Below are positions 48,166-60,900 of a stretch of 64,000 nt of DNA, piece after piece. The notes below the pieces were generated by a model. It saw nothing but the letters and a program-made list of their open reading frames with translations. It was not told where the DNA came from and did no database searches. The DNA is from Centropus unirufus. Its lineage: Eukaryota; Chordata; Aves; Cuculiformes; Centropidae. The DNA lies in NCBI GenBank assembly GCA_013397695.1, contig VYZI01000255.1, positions 350,957 through 414,956 on the forward strand, in the 5' to 3' direction. Every line of letters begins with the position of its first letter. Positions within the stretch are counted from its first letter, which is position 1. The position numbers and the translations under genes are program-made.

Positions 48166-51100
48166 AAGTTAAGAATATATCCCAGAGATAAAAACCTGTC
48201 ATATACAGAACATGCATTTTTGTTTAACTGATGAGATTATGGGTTGCAGTAGAAATTTACTCTGTCTTAATGTGAGCAAAAAGAAAAAGGAGGGAGAATA
48301 TGCAGCAGATGATGGGTAGATTGTTACTGTGAGGAATTAATTTCCACCACTAAGTACCTTTTCTCCACCTCATCTGCAAAAACACACTTGATGGGAAACA
48401 AGTCTTTGAAGTCGATAAGTCAGACAAAGCTTATGAAAAATACATTTTCTGAGTCTGATACCCCATTCATGCTCTTCCACTTGTTTGAGGTATGGAGAGA
48501 AACAGTAATTCTTGCAAAGAGAAACATTTTAATCTTTCAGGCTTTGTTTTGGTTTTCTTTAGTTTTTTTAGAAGTATAAGAAGTCCCTGCTAGGGATGGC
48601 TTAACATGCAGCAAGAGTTGAATGACCTTGGGGAAGCTGTGTGAGGTTCTGTCTCCTCCGTTTCTGAGCTGAGGTTGAAGGGCGACCAGGTTTTCCATTA
48701 CAACTCAACAGCTCAATGTGAACCCAGGCTGCGGCAGCAGCATCTGAAAGGTCTAGACCAGGCATGTTTGGATGCTCTGCAACAGATTACTGGGGGCTGA
48801 GAAGATCCCCAGCTGATCTTCCTCAGCACCCTCTCAGAGCTTATGAGGACAGGACTAAGGCATGTGAGATGTGATGTTTGGAGCACTGATCAGGACTGAA
48901 GGACAGACAGAGAAGAAGCTGTAACAGTGCTCAGCATATTGGTGGTCCAAAATGAGAAATAGGTCCCAAAAGCATGAGTTTGTGAGGCTTGGCAGTCCTC
49001 TATGTCACCAGCAACAAGGATGAGCCAGTAAAACGTGTGACAGCTGTATAAAAATGTGAGAAGAGGAGGATATGGCCAGCACAAAATGGCTGTGCGTGGA
49101 AGTAACTCCCCCGCCAAAAAAAGATAGCTTTCACAATAAAGAAAGGTAGCTCATAAAAACGGGATTTGGTTTATGATACTGGGACTGCTGAAATTCTGCT
49201 GCTGGAGTGCAGAACATTTATTTCAATTGTGGTTTCCGCTCGAAGAGAGCTTCAGATATGAGAGGGTTCTGGTCAGGGGTTCTGCAAAATTCAAAGCAAA
49301 AGTTCCAACCTTCTTTGGATGGATAAAAATAAACCACAGTAAAATGAGGTACTGGCCACACAGACTAGCACGGATTGTACTTGTGGCTCACTGACCATGG
49401 GCAAGATCTTCATTGAAGCTCATTGCTAAAGCGTAGTGATGAAAACTGCTCTGAACTGGTATGGCAAGGATGTATCAAAGGTAAATCATCTTCTTTTATC
49501 TTTGTTTGAACAGGGATGTATGTGAACACGTGACTAACCTGTGAGAGCCTGGTGGTAATAAGAGAATAGTGACAAAGGTCAAGGACAACAAGGCCAGAGG
49601 CGGAGTTGGAACCTTTTCTTTGTAGTATAGATTCCTCTGAAAGGCTACAGCAGAGGGTTTGCCAGGAACCCACCTGGCCTTTACAAACTGATGAAGTAAG
49701 GCATGAATTAAGTGGACAGATGTTTTGATGTAAGCAGGAAAGCTGGCGATTCCTTATTGTAAAACTGCATATTCAGTATCAGAGTCACTGAAGGAAAGAA
49801 TGATTCATGCGTACGGTACTGGCTGCTCTGGGGAAATGAACTCTCAACCAATCTGGGAATCCAGCAACAGAGGTGGAGTCAATGAGCACCCAGAGAAAGT
49901 TCAGATCGTTGTTCAGTAGGATTCCCCACAAAACAGAAGTCAAGAGAAATACATGGTTTCTTTTCTTAAGGACAATGAGGAAGTTAGAATTCCTAATATC
50001 TGCTAAAATGAGGAAAGACCTCACACAGAAAGATAATATGAATTCCTAGCGATGGTGCTACTGAGTGGTGCAGGAAGGGACAGGCAGAGGAATGGAGAAC
50101 ATATGGCTGTTCATGACTCAGTGAAGACCAGCTGGCCACATAGAAAGAGCTATTGTGAGGTCTTCCTCAGGTGGTGGAGCTGGCACTGCAGAAGTTGTTG
50201 ATAGATCTCCACTGCAAATTACTTAAACTACTTTGGGGAAAAGATAGGAGTAATATATGTTCTTGTTTTTCCCTGCATTAGATTTGGAACCAAGTCACAT
50301 TTCTCACAAGTACTTCCAATCACAGGGGAAAAAAATATTAGCAGAATCAGTCTTAGATCCTTCTGGCCAAATTTTAAGGCATTTATTTTAAGTTTCAGCT
50401 TATAATAACAACCTCAAAAAAATGTCTCTGTATGGATGTGCTTTCTAAAATGTTAATGTTGCAAACTCCAAAGTATTTCAAAGCAGAAGGAACATAAGAT
50501 GTATCATAGCATGTTTTTGAGTCAGTAATCTAACTAATCCGATTTAATCAACCCAATAGTCTAACCATAACATTAAACAATTAACACTATAGTCCCAGCA
50601 CCCCTTTTACTCAAAAAGGAAAATAGAATGTAGTGTTCCATTAACTATAGTGGATATAATAAACTATGAAATTAACCAAAAAATTAGTGAATTGTCTTGT
50701 AAAGGCAGCAAGAGCTTCTTATAGTGTCAATCATCCTTTAATTCATAAATCCATTACTACATCCTAAAGCTGGTTGAAAGTATTCACATGAATTTGAAGT
50801 AATACTAAGTATTAACTGTCTAGATTCACTGTAGAAGATTATAGATTATAAATAGACTATTGAAGATTAAAATGCAAGCTCATTTGATACCTCTAACCTA
50901 TAAAAAAAGCAAAGGCTTAACAGCTTTTCAGGCTAATAAAGAAATTTATTTTTTTAAAAAAGGGTATTTGTAAGGCTGACAAAACTTCCCCAAGATAGTT
51001 TCTCTTTGTTTCCTTGTTTTCTCCCCTTACCATCAGGTTTTTTCACAAGTTGTATCTAGGCTTGTAAGCAAAGACTCTTTATGCATAGTGGTAATGAATG

Positions 51101-53316
51101 TTTGCATTGACTACACTTGAAACATGAACCTGCTGAGTGACTAGCTGAACAAGGACTCTACATCATCTGTCTCCCTAGAAAAGCCTTCCAAAAGTTGTGG
51201 TTTAAAGATAAATAGCATTTTAATTCAATCAGACATCTTTCACCCTTCAAACTGCTGATGAAGGTGAAAAGTGGCAGACGCAGCTATCGTATGTACAACC
51301 CTTACACTGATGAACAAACAAGCTGTGTTCTAACTCTACAGCTTTTACCTGTGTGTTTATATAAAACATCATTGCAGGCATGATAATATAGGAAAAATCT
51401 TCTCTCTGCTGTCCTCATCCTCATCCATACTTCACACCAGTCTACATTTCTCAGCTAATGGCATCATTTCTCATGATCATAGCTTATCCTGCCAGCATAC
51501 ATCGCATCTCATCAGCGCTCCAATAATGTACACTGGTGCTTGCTCTGACGACCACTGCAGGTCAATATTTGAGAGATGTCACATCCCTATATGCCCACAA
51601 TAACAAGAATTCATGTTCCTCTTTGCTGACAGTTGAACACTGAGCATCTTGTTTTGAGCACCTGCTTGGCACCTCTTATCAGAAATACTTTGCTCGTTGG
51701 CACATGTACAGATACTGATACTTAGCATGAATTTTGGAGGAAGGTTTAGATCTCATGTAGTCTGCTTAGAGCTTTTAAGAAAAAATGAGCTGGACATTAG
51801 GTGAAATGGAATTGCTTTGCAACACTATTCTGGCAGAACCACAAGCATGGGCTATGTAAACCAGCGTCCCAGCAGATCTGGAAGGTGGCCTTCTGACCAC
51901 CCACCTGCTTTGGCCCACAGCTCAAAGCCATCTGCCAGATGACCCATCCACAAGTCCCTTGCAATGTGGACACTACGTAGTTGACTGTGATTTCCCCAAA
52001 AGGGCTTCTCAGAAGCTTGCCAGGCAGATTATTCCGCTGTTGGTGCTGTGTTAACTTTTTCAAAAACCACCGTAAAGCCTAGGCCTGCATTGTGGTTAGA
52101 GGACTTATCCATAACTTCAGATTTTAAGTCTTGCAATTACAGCTGGAATACCCTGCGACTGGGGTATTTGTTGCATCCGAGCAATTTGCAGTGCAGAATT
52201 TCCACCAGTTCTGGAGGTAGCATAAAAAATAGGAAGGCACTGAGCGGAGTATTCCTCACCACAGTGTGGAGAAAGGCAAACATGCAGATATGTTCTTTTT
52301 TTTTTTTTTAATTACCAAGAAGTGAATCTTCAACAGCATCGCCTGGATCTTAGAACATAATCACTCACCCTCCTCTCCCCATTTTAATGTCAGCGTAAAG
52401 AAAATTGTGCAATAACACAGCAGGTGTTAAACATAATAACATTCTGCACTAGAAAAACCTTTGAATGGTAACTAAATTAAGAGGAAACTGATGGAAAAGA
52501 AATAACTGCTCTCCAGAATATCCATATCTGGATTGTGATAAAGACTTCTAATTCTTTCCTTCCTTGTAGTTTAGACAAATGAGTGGCTGGGATCTGACGC
52601 ATTTATTCTATTTAATTTCTGGAGATAACTTGGAAGATGTCTGTATATGAACAGAAGCCGAACACAATAACAGTAACATTCATTTTTAATGCTCAGATTC
52701 TTTTCTTTCGTGTGATTTGTTTTATATAATACAGAGACTGGTAATTCTTAGACCTCAGTGAGACGCTCTCTACTTTGCTTTGAAATTCCTTTTGTGTCCC
52801 TTGGTGCATTTAGGCCAGTCCTGATCTTTCTAAGTCTGAAAGCTTGGACCTTTTTTTTTTTTTCTGGAATTCATTAATGCCCCCAACTGCACTGATTTTC
52901 AATTTACTTGAGTAAATAGGAATTGTCCACAGAATTTGGCCCTGAAAAATGTCTGAATCTGTCTGAGTTGCATCTAGCTTCCCATACTTTCTGCATTTTT
53001 GTGGTGGAGAAACAAGATCGATAATATCTTAGTATGACAACAGGATGTCTGATTGTTTACATTACTCCATTTTCCTTCCACTTTGCCTCAGATTGCCTCA
53101 AAGATTTTTCCAAGTCGAAGCATTTCCAAAATACATAATGAACTATGCCACATCTTTGCTGGTATGTTCCTCCATATTCACACTACTACAAAATGATCCA
53201 AATAAATGCATATTTCTTACCTATAATTGCATTGTGAAATACTTCAAGTACATACAGTTGTTGTTTTTTTAAAGATATATTGTCTAAAAGTTCTTTTAAG
53301 AAAATCTACTGGCTCT
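48166..53316. other. Gene-free unique DNA, partly GC-richer and unclassified
   Basis: 48570-50220 and 51460-52240 are less AT-rich, and 50260-51200 is very AT-rich. No frame over 90 codons has a recognisable motif, and there is no CR1 or LTR end. T runs of 14 and 13 lie at 52296-52309 and 52851-52863. Old unrecognised repeats are possible. Confidence 0.55.
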
Positions 53317-53384
53317 ATATTCTTTGTATTAAAGAATATTGTATATTCTACATACAAAGAACATTGTATATTCTCTGTATTAAA
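53317..53384. repeat. Imperfect direct and inverted repeat cluster
   Basis: AAAGAATATTGTATATTCT (53331-53349) recurs at 53356-53374 with one change, period 25 bp. CTTTGTATTAAA (53322-53333) recurs as CTCTGTATTAAA (53373-53384). TCTTTGTA (53321-53328) has its reverse complement TACAAAGA at 53353-53360. This could form alternative hairpins; slippage is the simplest origin. Confidence 0.8.
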
Positions 53385-53692
53385 CTTTAGTGTACTGAAT
53401 GCACACTGATTTGACTACAGGACATGATTTTAGTATAACAAATGCACTTTTGAATAACATCAAAATAGACAAAAAATCAAGTATGAAGATTATGAGAAAT
53501 CTAGTGATTGATGCCACCTTCCTTGACAGTGTGTCGTGACTGAGTCCTAAGTGTGTTTCTGTTTCCTTCAGAGACCTTAGCTAACATTTCTAGACTATGG
53601 ACTCTTAGGTAGGATCCTTCTTGATGGTGTCTGGGTCCAGCCCAGCTATCCCAGGAGAGCTGTAGATATGACAGCTCAGGCTAAGTGTTCTG

Positions 53693-53997
53693 GAGGAAAG
53701 GAGGCTGGGGGAAGACCTTCTTGCTTTCTACAAGTACTTAAAAGGAAGTTGTAATGAGGTGGAGTCTCTTCTCCCAAATAACAAGCAGTAGGACAATGTC
53801 CTCAAGTTGCACCAGGGGAGGGTTAGATTGGTTTTGAAGGAAAACTTACTCACTGCAATGGTTGTCAAGCATTGGAACAGGCTGCCCAGGGAGGTGGTTG
53901 GATCACCACATGGTTTAGTGGTGAACTTGGCAGTGTTAAGCTTATGGCTGGACTTGATGATCTTAAAGATCTTGTGCAACCTAAATGATTCTATGAT
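53693..53997 (+). mobile_element. CR1 LINE 3' end with internal deletion
   Basis: A short CR1 tail begins in the sequence for the 'LRR/GDL...YLK' part of ORF2. It runs through 'ccctcaagttgcaccaggggagggttagattgg' and 'HWNRLPREVVGSP' to the terminal 'gattctatgat'. Between 'ggatcacca' and 'catggtttag' it lacks about 45 bp present in the sibling at 12703-13336 ('cctggagacatttaaaag...gttgcggg'). The deletion joins HWNRLPREVV directly to the 3' UTR in an open frame (53807-54088) that is not functional. It is the same subfamily as the 12703 copy. Confidence 0.92.
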
Positions 53998-54784
53998 CCT
54001 ACTGCAGAATTTGTTAGCTTGTAACTCAAACACTCATAAATGTGCTTTCAAAATGAAATCAGCGCTCTTTTTTTTCCTCAGAATCTAATAGGTGTCTTTT
54101 TTTAATATCTGGTACATAACGTCTTGGTCTGCTAACAAAACAAACACATCGCTGTTCCAGGCATTGTTCTCTATGTCTTTGTTCTCTGTGCCCATGACTT
54201 TATAGCTCTGCCTGGGATATTTATTTATATTTTTTTAATGTCTGGTTAGCAAGTGAATTAGCCTTCAGTTACCACTCATAGAACTGAGCAGGGAGTTGCT
54301 GAAGTCTCTCAAAGTAGTAGAATCCCACAGTGAATCAGTCTCTACATTACAGAATAAGGTTCATGTATATACTTTAGTGAAGCATTTGTGGAAGTAGAAA
54401 ACTACCTGTTCTCCCCTCAGGGCAATGAGGCTGTGGTGCCTTATTCAGTATTGCTTATCACTCAAGGCATGGAGTGTGGAAAAAACTAAACAACATTGAA
54501 TAAGCTACAGAAAGAATAGGCACATCAGGAACAATTTCATTTCCACTGTATTGTGGTGCTTAGTGAAGCTCTCACTCACTCTTTCTACTCAGAAAAGAAA
54601 GCACAGCACAAAAAAATGACACTGGAGATACAACCAATTGTTTCTTTCCTGTTAGCAAGTAAATATGAAGCCAGCAGGCAAAACCAAGCAGGTGTACAGA
54701 GAAAAAAGATAGTACTATTGAATATTAAATTTGTATAGACATATGTATAGGCATGTTTCTTTATATCTTAATCCAAATGTATTC
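53998..54784. other. Gene-free unique DNA
   Basis: No recognised feature. The frame that starts in the CR1 at 53807 runs on into this region to 54088 by chance. Confidence 0.55.
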
Positions 54785-54819
54785 CATACACGTGTATACA
54801 TATGCATATGTATATATAC
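54785..54819. repeat. 35-bp alternating purine/pyrimidine tract with nested palindromes
   Basis: Every base alternates pyrimidine-purine from 54785 to 54819. Within it are a perfect 20-bp palindrome (54795-54814, centred on ATATGCATAT) and an overlapping perfect 12-bp palindrome ATACACGTGTAT (54786-54797) that contains a CACGTG E-box (54789-54794). Such sequence is prone to Z-DNA and cruciform structure. It probably derives from a (CA/TA)n microsatellite. Confidence 0.9.
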
Positions 54820-57814
54820 TTGTAATTAGGAGGGGAACTACTCTACCTCTAACAAATCTTACGTTCCAGGGGGATCATTCCTCTTCTAACTGTACTCCAG
54901 CAGACTCAGAGGAGAATAGGCTGATTGCTGATGGGAGGTATGTGTGGATTTTCAGAAGGCACACAGAGATATATGCCAAATAGTCCCTAAAGACAGGCAG
55001 ATCTACCCAAGGTCTGCTTTTGAAACAGCTGGTGTCATTTTAGCTGACTGTGATAATCGTGACTAAAACTGAGCTGTGAACTAAAGGCAATGAATCCCCT
55101 TTAACACGATCCTAGAGCCCTCATCCCTGGCATGGGACAATAAGCAACCTTGCAGATGAGGGTTGCACGATACTAGCTACAGATGGATCACTACCTTGGA
55201 GACAGTCAAAATCTCTTGGGATTGCCCTGAGTTGAGCTTCAGGCAGAAAGCAGGAAGCAAACAAATATTAACTACACCAGGAAAAATAAGAAAATGTAAG
55301 GGGAAGGAGACATCTTTTACCCATGCATTTCCAGAATACCTTCTTCTGCACAGATAGGGATAAGCGAGAGTTATGTGTCATAACATGTTGGCACAGACTG
55401 CGATGTTGCGAGTTTGCTCAGCCATTAGAGCACTCCAGAAATCCTAATAAAGAGCTTAAGGCAATAACCACCAGGCACTGCTATTTTAGAAATGTTGTTC
55501 TTTTCTTCTGGTTATTTTCTTATTTCCGGTGTGATTTTACTGACTATGTTTAGATCTGTGCCCAAAGTCTGTCAATGGCTTATTCTCATTACAATTTCTT
55601 ATGTCAGCCCACTATAATGCTTAATCATGCATGATGGCAATGTTGTTTAATAAGCCACACAGTGTGAACAACTTGCCTACTGTGGAAAGATGGTAAAAAA
55701 TGTTGGATCAAATTTATCTAGCTATGGGAAGCTCAGGCAGTAACCTGTCTGGTGGCCTTTTATAAGGCAGCATCATTTCCTGTTATGTAGTTTTGGAAAA
55801 AAAGAAGCAAGGCACATAAAAAAACTCAGAAAAATGGCATTATCAGACATAGATAAGAAAAATCAGAAGTCTGTCAGGAAACTTAAAAAGAAGGAAACTA
55901 ATTTATACAACAGTTAAAAGCCTGTAATCTTTCCAGACTTTATATAGATTCTTTATTTTTAACCTATGGAGAGCAGATGGAACAACAAAAAAGGGTATCT
56001 ATGACTAATCAAGTCTATGAAAATGACCAAGCCAACTAGAAATGGAAAAAAAATGGGGTTTTCTAGTGTATAACTCTGCTATTTATGTCTGTTTCAGTAC
56101 AGTACATTTTGTCATTAGTTTTAAAAATATTCTATTTGGATGTAAATCAATTTAAAAATATAGTGCAGTTTAAAAACCAGTGCAGTAGCCAGTTGGAATC
56201 ATCAGAAAAACGTTTTGTATCTGATAGCATGTAAATCTGTAATACATTTATATATACATCCTTTAGATACAATACATACAATGCATATATACACATTTTA
56301 AATCTCCTGTCAGAGGAATATGAAACAAAACAACAGGAAGAGATGTAAATGTTTGATGCTTGCTTGTGCAAATGGAATAATTTTGCATTTGAATTCTCAT
56401 AACAATTAGAATTTCTGTGAACAGTATGGAAATGGTGAAATATGGCCCTGGGCAGCACAGACAGTGGTAAGCTAGTTCCAAGGTATGTGGTATTTTCTGA
56501 TAGGGAGATAATACATTCATAATAGGGTTCAATTTTCAGTGTTCACTTGGTTCAGTACTGCAAGTGAAGGAATGCCATGGTGCTGTACTTTTTAAAATAA
56601 TCACACACATCCTAGTTACTTAGATATGCATACACTGTAATTTAACTGAAATATACAGTCCTGAGTAAACTGTTATGTATCTGAAAACTGATTTTCTAAA
56701 GAGCCAAGAAACTGTTATTTTTAACCACTAATTGATGTTTTCCTCATTTGATAGATTTAAATATAGTAAGAAGACTCCTTTCCTGCCAATCTGATGTCAG
56801 ATGAATCTATCAAGTAGTGTTCTGTTTATATCGGGGTTACACATTGCTCATTTGAACATGTTTTTAAATAATATGCTGAGTTGTTAATATGTGAATAAGT
56901 TGAAAATATGTCTCCCCTTAAAATATAATTGGCAGAAGTAAATATGTTTAGTTTCATAAAATATATAATCAATCAAAAATCACTGAAAGTCACATTCACA
57001 GATTTATGCACTATTAATTGCATTCATATCCATTATGCAAAGAGATAGCTCAGTAGTACAAAGAATGGTAATGACAGTAAGGGCATTATCAAATAGAGGG
57101 AACCACATATTCAGAACCGCTTTTAAATTATGGAAGAGAGGTAAGGAAGCAAAATGAAGTCCAGCTTTTAAAGACTCACAGTCTATGCCAGGGATAAAGT
57201 ATTGAAGAGTAAAGACTACATCATGTTTCATTTCTGCACAGATGAATGTAAGGACAGGAGTGTGATAACTTCACGTTTTCTCTTTGGAGCTCTGTGTTGC
57301 CTGCAATGTGTTTTGCACACAAATGAAAAACAAGGGTATGTGGAAAGAGCAGATGGAATAAAGGGTCTCGTGGAGATGGTGATCGGGTCTGTTTGACTTG
57401 ACGGAGCCACCCAAATTAGAAGGCCAGTAGCGGTAAATTGTCTTTACAATCAATGGATGGAGGCAGGTATCTCTAGAAGGCAATTCAAGCCACTTCAATA
57501 AGGAATTCAGGACTTGATTTTTCTCTCCATGTTGATTCTGAACACAAATGCTATGAATCCAGACCAGTATCCAAACTCTACCTAATGTCCTTATACAGTC
57601 ATGGCATTAAAAACATTTTGTATGTACGCTGTGAAATTAGTTGTAGCTGGCTTGCAGAAATGATCTAGTGAATATTAACAGAAAGTAGGTGTCATGTGTC
57701 ATACTGCAACTGGTAGTAATATGCAGTAGCCCTCACATTCTTTAAAACAGAAGCAGGTAGCACCTGCAGAAACTAATTTTATTAAATCTTGAAGGTAAAC
57801 AGGAAAAGATAGGG
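54820..57814. other. Gene-free AT-rich unique DNA
   Basis: No recognised gene or transposon. Minus-strand frames of 103 and 89 codons at 56147-56532 overlap each other in AT-rich DNA and show no motif. Confidence 0.6.
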
Positions 57815-57910
57815 GGATTAATCATTTGCATACTTAGTTACTGCTCTGCATGGTCTGCTTAAATAAATGCATTCATCAACAGCAATCACATTGTTGAGAC
57901 AAATAACAAT
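57815..57910. promoter_or_regulatory. Candidate enhancer with OTX-, OCT- and SOX-like sites
   Basis: GGATTA (57815-57820, bicoid/OTX class, within the palindrome GATTAATC at 57816-57823) is followed at once by a perfect octamer ATTTGCAT (57824-57831, POU class). ATTGTT (57890-57895) and AACAAT (57905-57910) form an inverted pair of SOX-type cores. The sequence between is non-repetitive. This combination is seen in neural and early-development enhancers, but the regulatory role here is inference from motifs only. Confidence 0.3.
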
Positions 57911-60900
57911 TTTTTTATTCTTTTGGGAACAATTTATTAAGTTCAGTCTCTATGCCCCCAGTCTAAAATGAGATGAAGGACCCTTACTATTACTGTTGTA
58001 TTAAAAAATGTAATAAGGTCAAATGATTATATGTTCCACAGGCCTTCTATGTACAGTGAGGAAAAGTCTGAACCAGTTCAATGTGCATGTATATAGGTAT
58101 ATATAAATATAGAGGATTTACTATTTATCATTGTTTCTGTATATAAGTTTATTTTTTTAATATTTTTCAGGCAACTTTCTGGAATATAAAAGTAGCCTAA
58201 TTTCTGTGTATTAAAAGTAATGTACATTTCATCCATTAATTCAAACAAAAACCCTGTGACTACCTCCCAGATTTGCATACTTTTGCTTAAATTGGAGAAA
58301 AGAATGGTGTTAATCAACCCACAAAATGGATATGCAAAAAAAAGCATCTTTGAAATGAGAGGAATATGTTTTGTGAAAGAGAGTCTGAAAGGTTGCTTCA
58401 TTTCTCTTTACTGAAAATCCTATCAAAGATCTCAGCTTGAGCCATGCTACCTGCTTGCTGGTAACATTGAACCCAGTTGTCTGTGCAGGTCACTTAATTT
58501 ATTTGTTATTTTTCTAGTGGCAATTGCAGGAAGCTCTGTTTAGGCCTGAAGGCCAATGCTCCCACTGAAGGGAGCTGTGAGACTGATTCATACTTGATTG
58601 GATTGCTGGGTGACAGGAAATGGATTACTGTTAAAAGAAGAGACCAGACCCGTGTCAAATATATTTAAATGGAAAGAACATTTATTTTATAATATCATTG
58701 TTTCTTTGGATCCAATTTGAGAAAGTAAATCTCTAAGAGTACTGTAAGGCCTGGGAGGCACTGGAAAATCACTTTTCTGTGTGCTTCAATAGAATCCTCA
58801 AATGAATTTAAGGAATTAATTCCAAGCACCCTGAAATGATCTACAGAAAGTTGTCATTGAGATGGCTTATGTTTTGCTGAAAAGTGCCAATATCTGCCAA
58901 GCCTGTGTGAAAGTCTTTGAGGGAAAACATTAAGGGACTCTGCCTGTGGCAAAATATTCAACTCTTGGTGCAACAGAAAGCAGAGGATATTCATTTGTCA
59001 AGCTTCAGCTTTGTGGTATAGTGGTTATAACAAAGCATGCAGCCTGCAGGAACAAGCCTAGAGATTGTGCTAGAGACCCTTGAAGATGTCCACTGCATTT
59101 CATAGGCTGATCTTCCACACACAAGCTTCCTGCTAGTACCCACCAAATGGTCTTTGTGATATCTGTGGACGACTGCTCCTGAACATCTCACAGAACACAA
59201 AACTGGAAGAGTTCTCAGATAACCCAAGCTATCTTTCTATGTCATAAAAGCAAAATGAAGATTAACCAGATTGAAATTGTATCTTCAAGGTTCTACCTAG
59301 CTTGTTGTTTGATTTTCCACACTCTTCCTCTTCTGCAGTATCTTGCTGAAAGCAAGACCATTATTTTTAAATCAAATTTCCTTTCATTTTAGACCTTGGA
59401 ACACTTTCTTGCAAGTAAATTAGTCAGATGAAATTTCTTGGTCTGACTAAAGCTTCCAGCCTGAACTAAGAACGAGAGAAAATTCAAGATGAATTTACAT
59501 CGTGTTCATACCACACACATCTTGAGCTTGGATGAAGACTAGGCAATATCTAATGTAATCAGTACAATAACGTACAACCACAACAACAGTTATTATACCT
59601 GGCAGCTTTCAATGCCAATTCATCTAATTCCTTGAGACATCAAGGAACAGTTTCCCTTTCCTCAGATCTTATCTGCTGTGCTAGGAATGGAATTGTATAA
59701 AGTTATAATAGAGCACATCTGTGCCCTGAAATCATAACCCTAAGCAAGATAAAATCTCATGAGACAAAGCCATTGCCTTTTCCTTGATCTTACCCCACAG
59801 ATACACTAATTCATACCTATATTTTCCCTTCACATCTTCTCTTCTGTGTTCAGAGAAAAACTAAGTTTGAGATGAACTACGTGAAGAGGAAGTTGACTGT
59901 GGAGCAAATGGGAGAATGAGTTGTGCATGTGTGTGTGAGTGTGCACAGGAAAATAAGGCAAATTCTATTAATATATTTTTACTTGAGACAAATATTCTGC
60001 AGAAATTTGTAGTAAAACTTGCAAAGCTGATGATAGAAGTCATCTAATGGAATGATTTGAGTGGGATGATTTGATGTAATGAATGGGAAACAAATTATTC
60101 ATGTCTCCAGCTGGAGGGGCCACCACATTCAGAAGGCAAATAATACTGTCAATCTGCAGTATCTTGTAGTGTAGAACTCTAAAAACTAACACTAAATGAA
60201 CGTGTTAATTCATGACAAATGGACAGTATTGAAAAACAAATTCTCAAAACGTGTTTTGGTGAGGTATACATTTTAACAATATTAATCATATTCTCATTTA
60301 AGTGGACATGTAATTTCTCTGAAGTATTAATTCATGGAATGCATATACAGGTGCATTTTATTTCAGCTTGGTAACTGTTATCAGCTCTCTCCCTCCAAAT
60401 GCCTGTATATAACCACAGTCTAATAAAAAATAATATTTGACGTTAATACATACCTGAGATTGAATCTGTTTATAAGTCTTCTTGAACAATATCTGATTTG
60501 CTCGCAATAGATTTTGTTGTCTGTTAGTTGTTCTGACTATAATTTTTGGGACTAAACAAAATAGTAAGAACATAATTTTGACATTTCTTAGTAACAAATT
60601 ATAGAAGATTCTAATTGGAACACAGCTTATAATTACATTATATGAGGTGTTTAACTGCTGAGAGATGAAGCTGTTCTAGGAAATGTGGCAGCAAAACTCA
60701 GCACATAAGGAAATTAATTCAATAATGGGGATTTTTCAGGTTCCACATCCACAGTGGAAAAGCAGGGCTCAGCACCATTCACTACTGGATTCCAGTGCAC
60801 TTAACCAAAGGACCTAGAAATAAAATAAAACTTAGCAGGTCCATTTGTTAAATTCAATCTGATGGCCTGTTTCTTATTTATGCTTTCAAAGATCATGAAA

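Noticed and set aside
59010..59085. tRNA-like start (tggtatagtggttataac)
   Set aside because: It resembles an A-box, but no B-box (GGTTCRANNCC) or cloverleaf follows within the needed distance.
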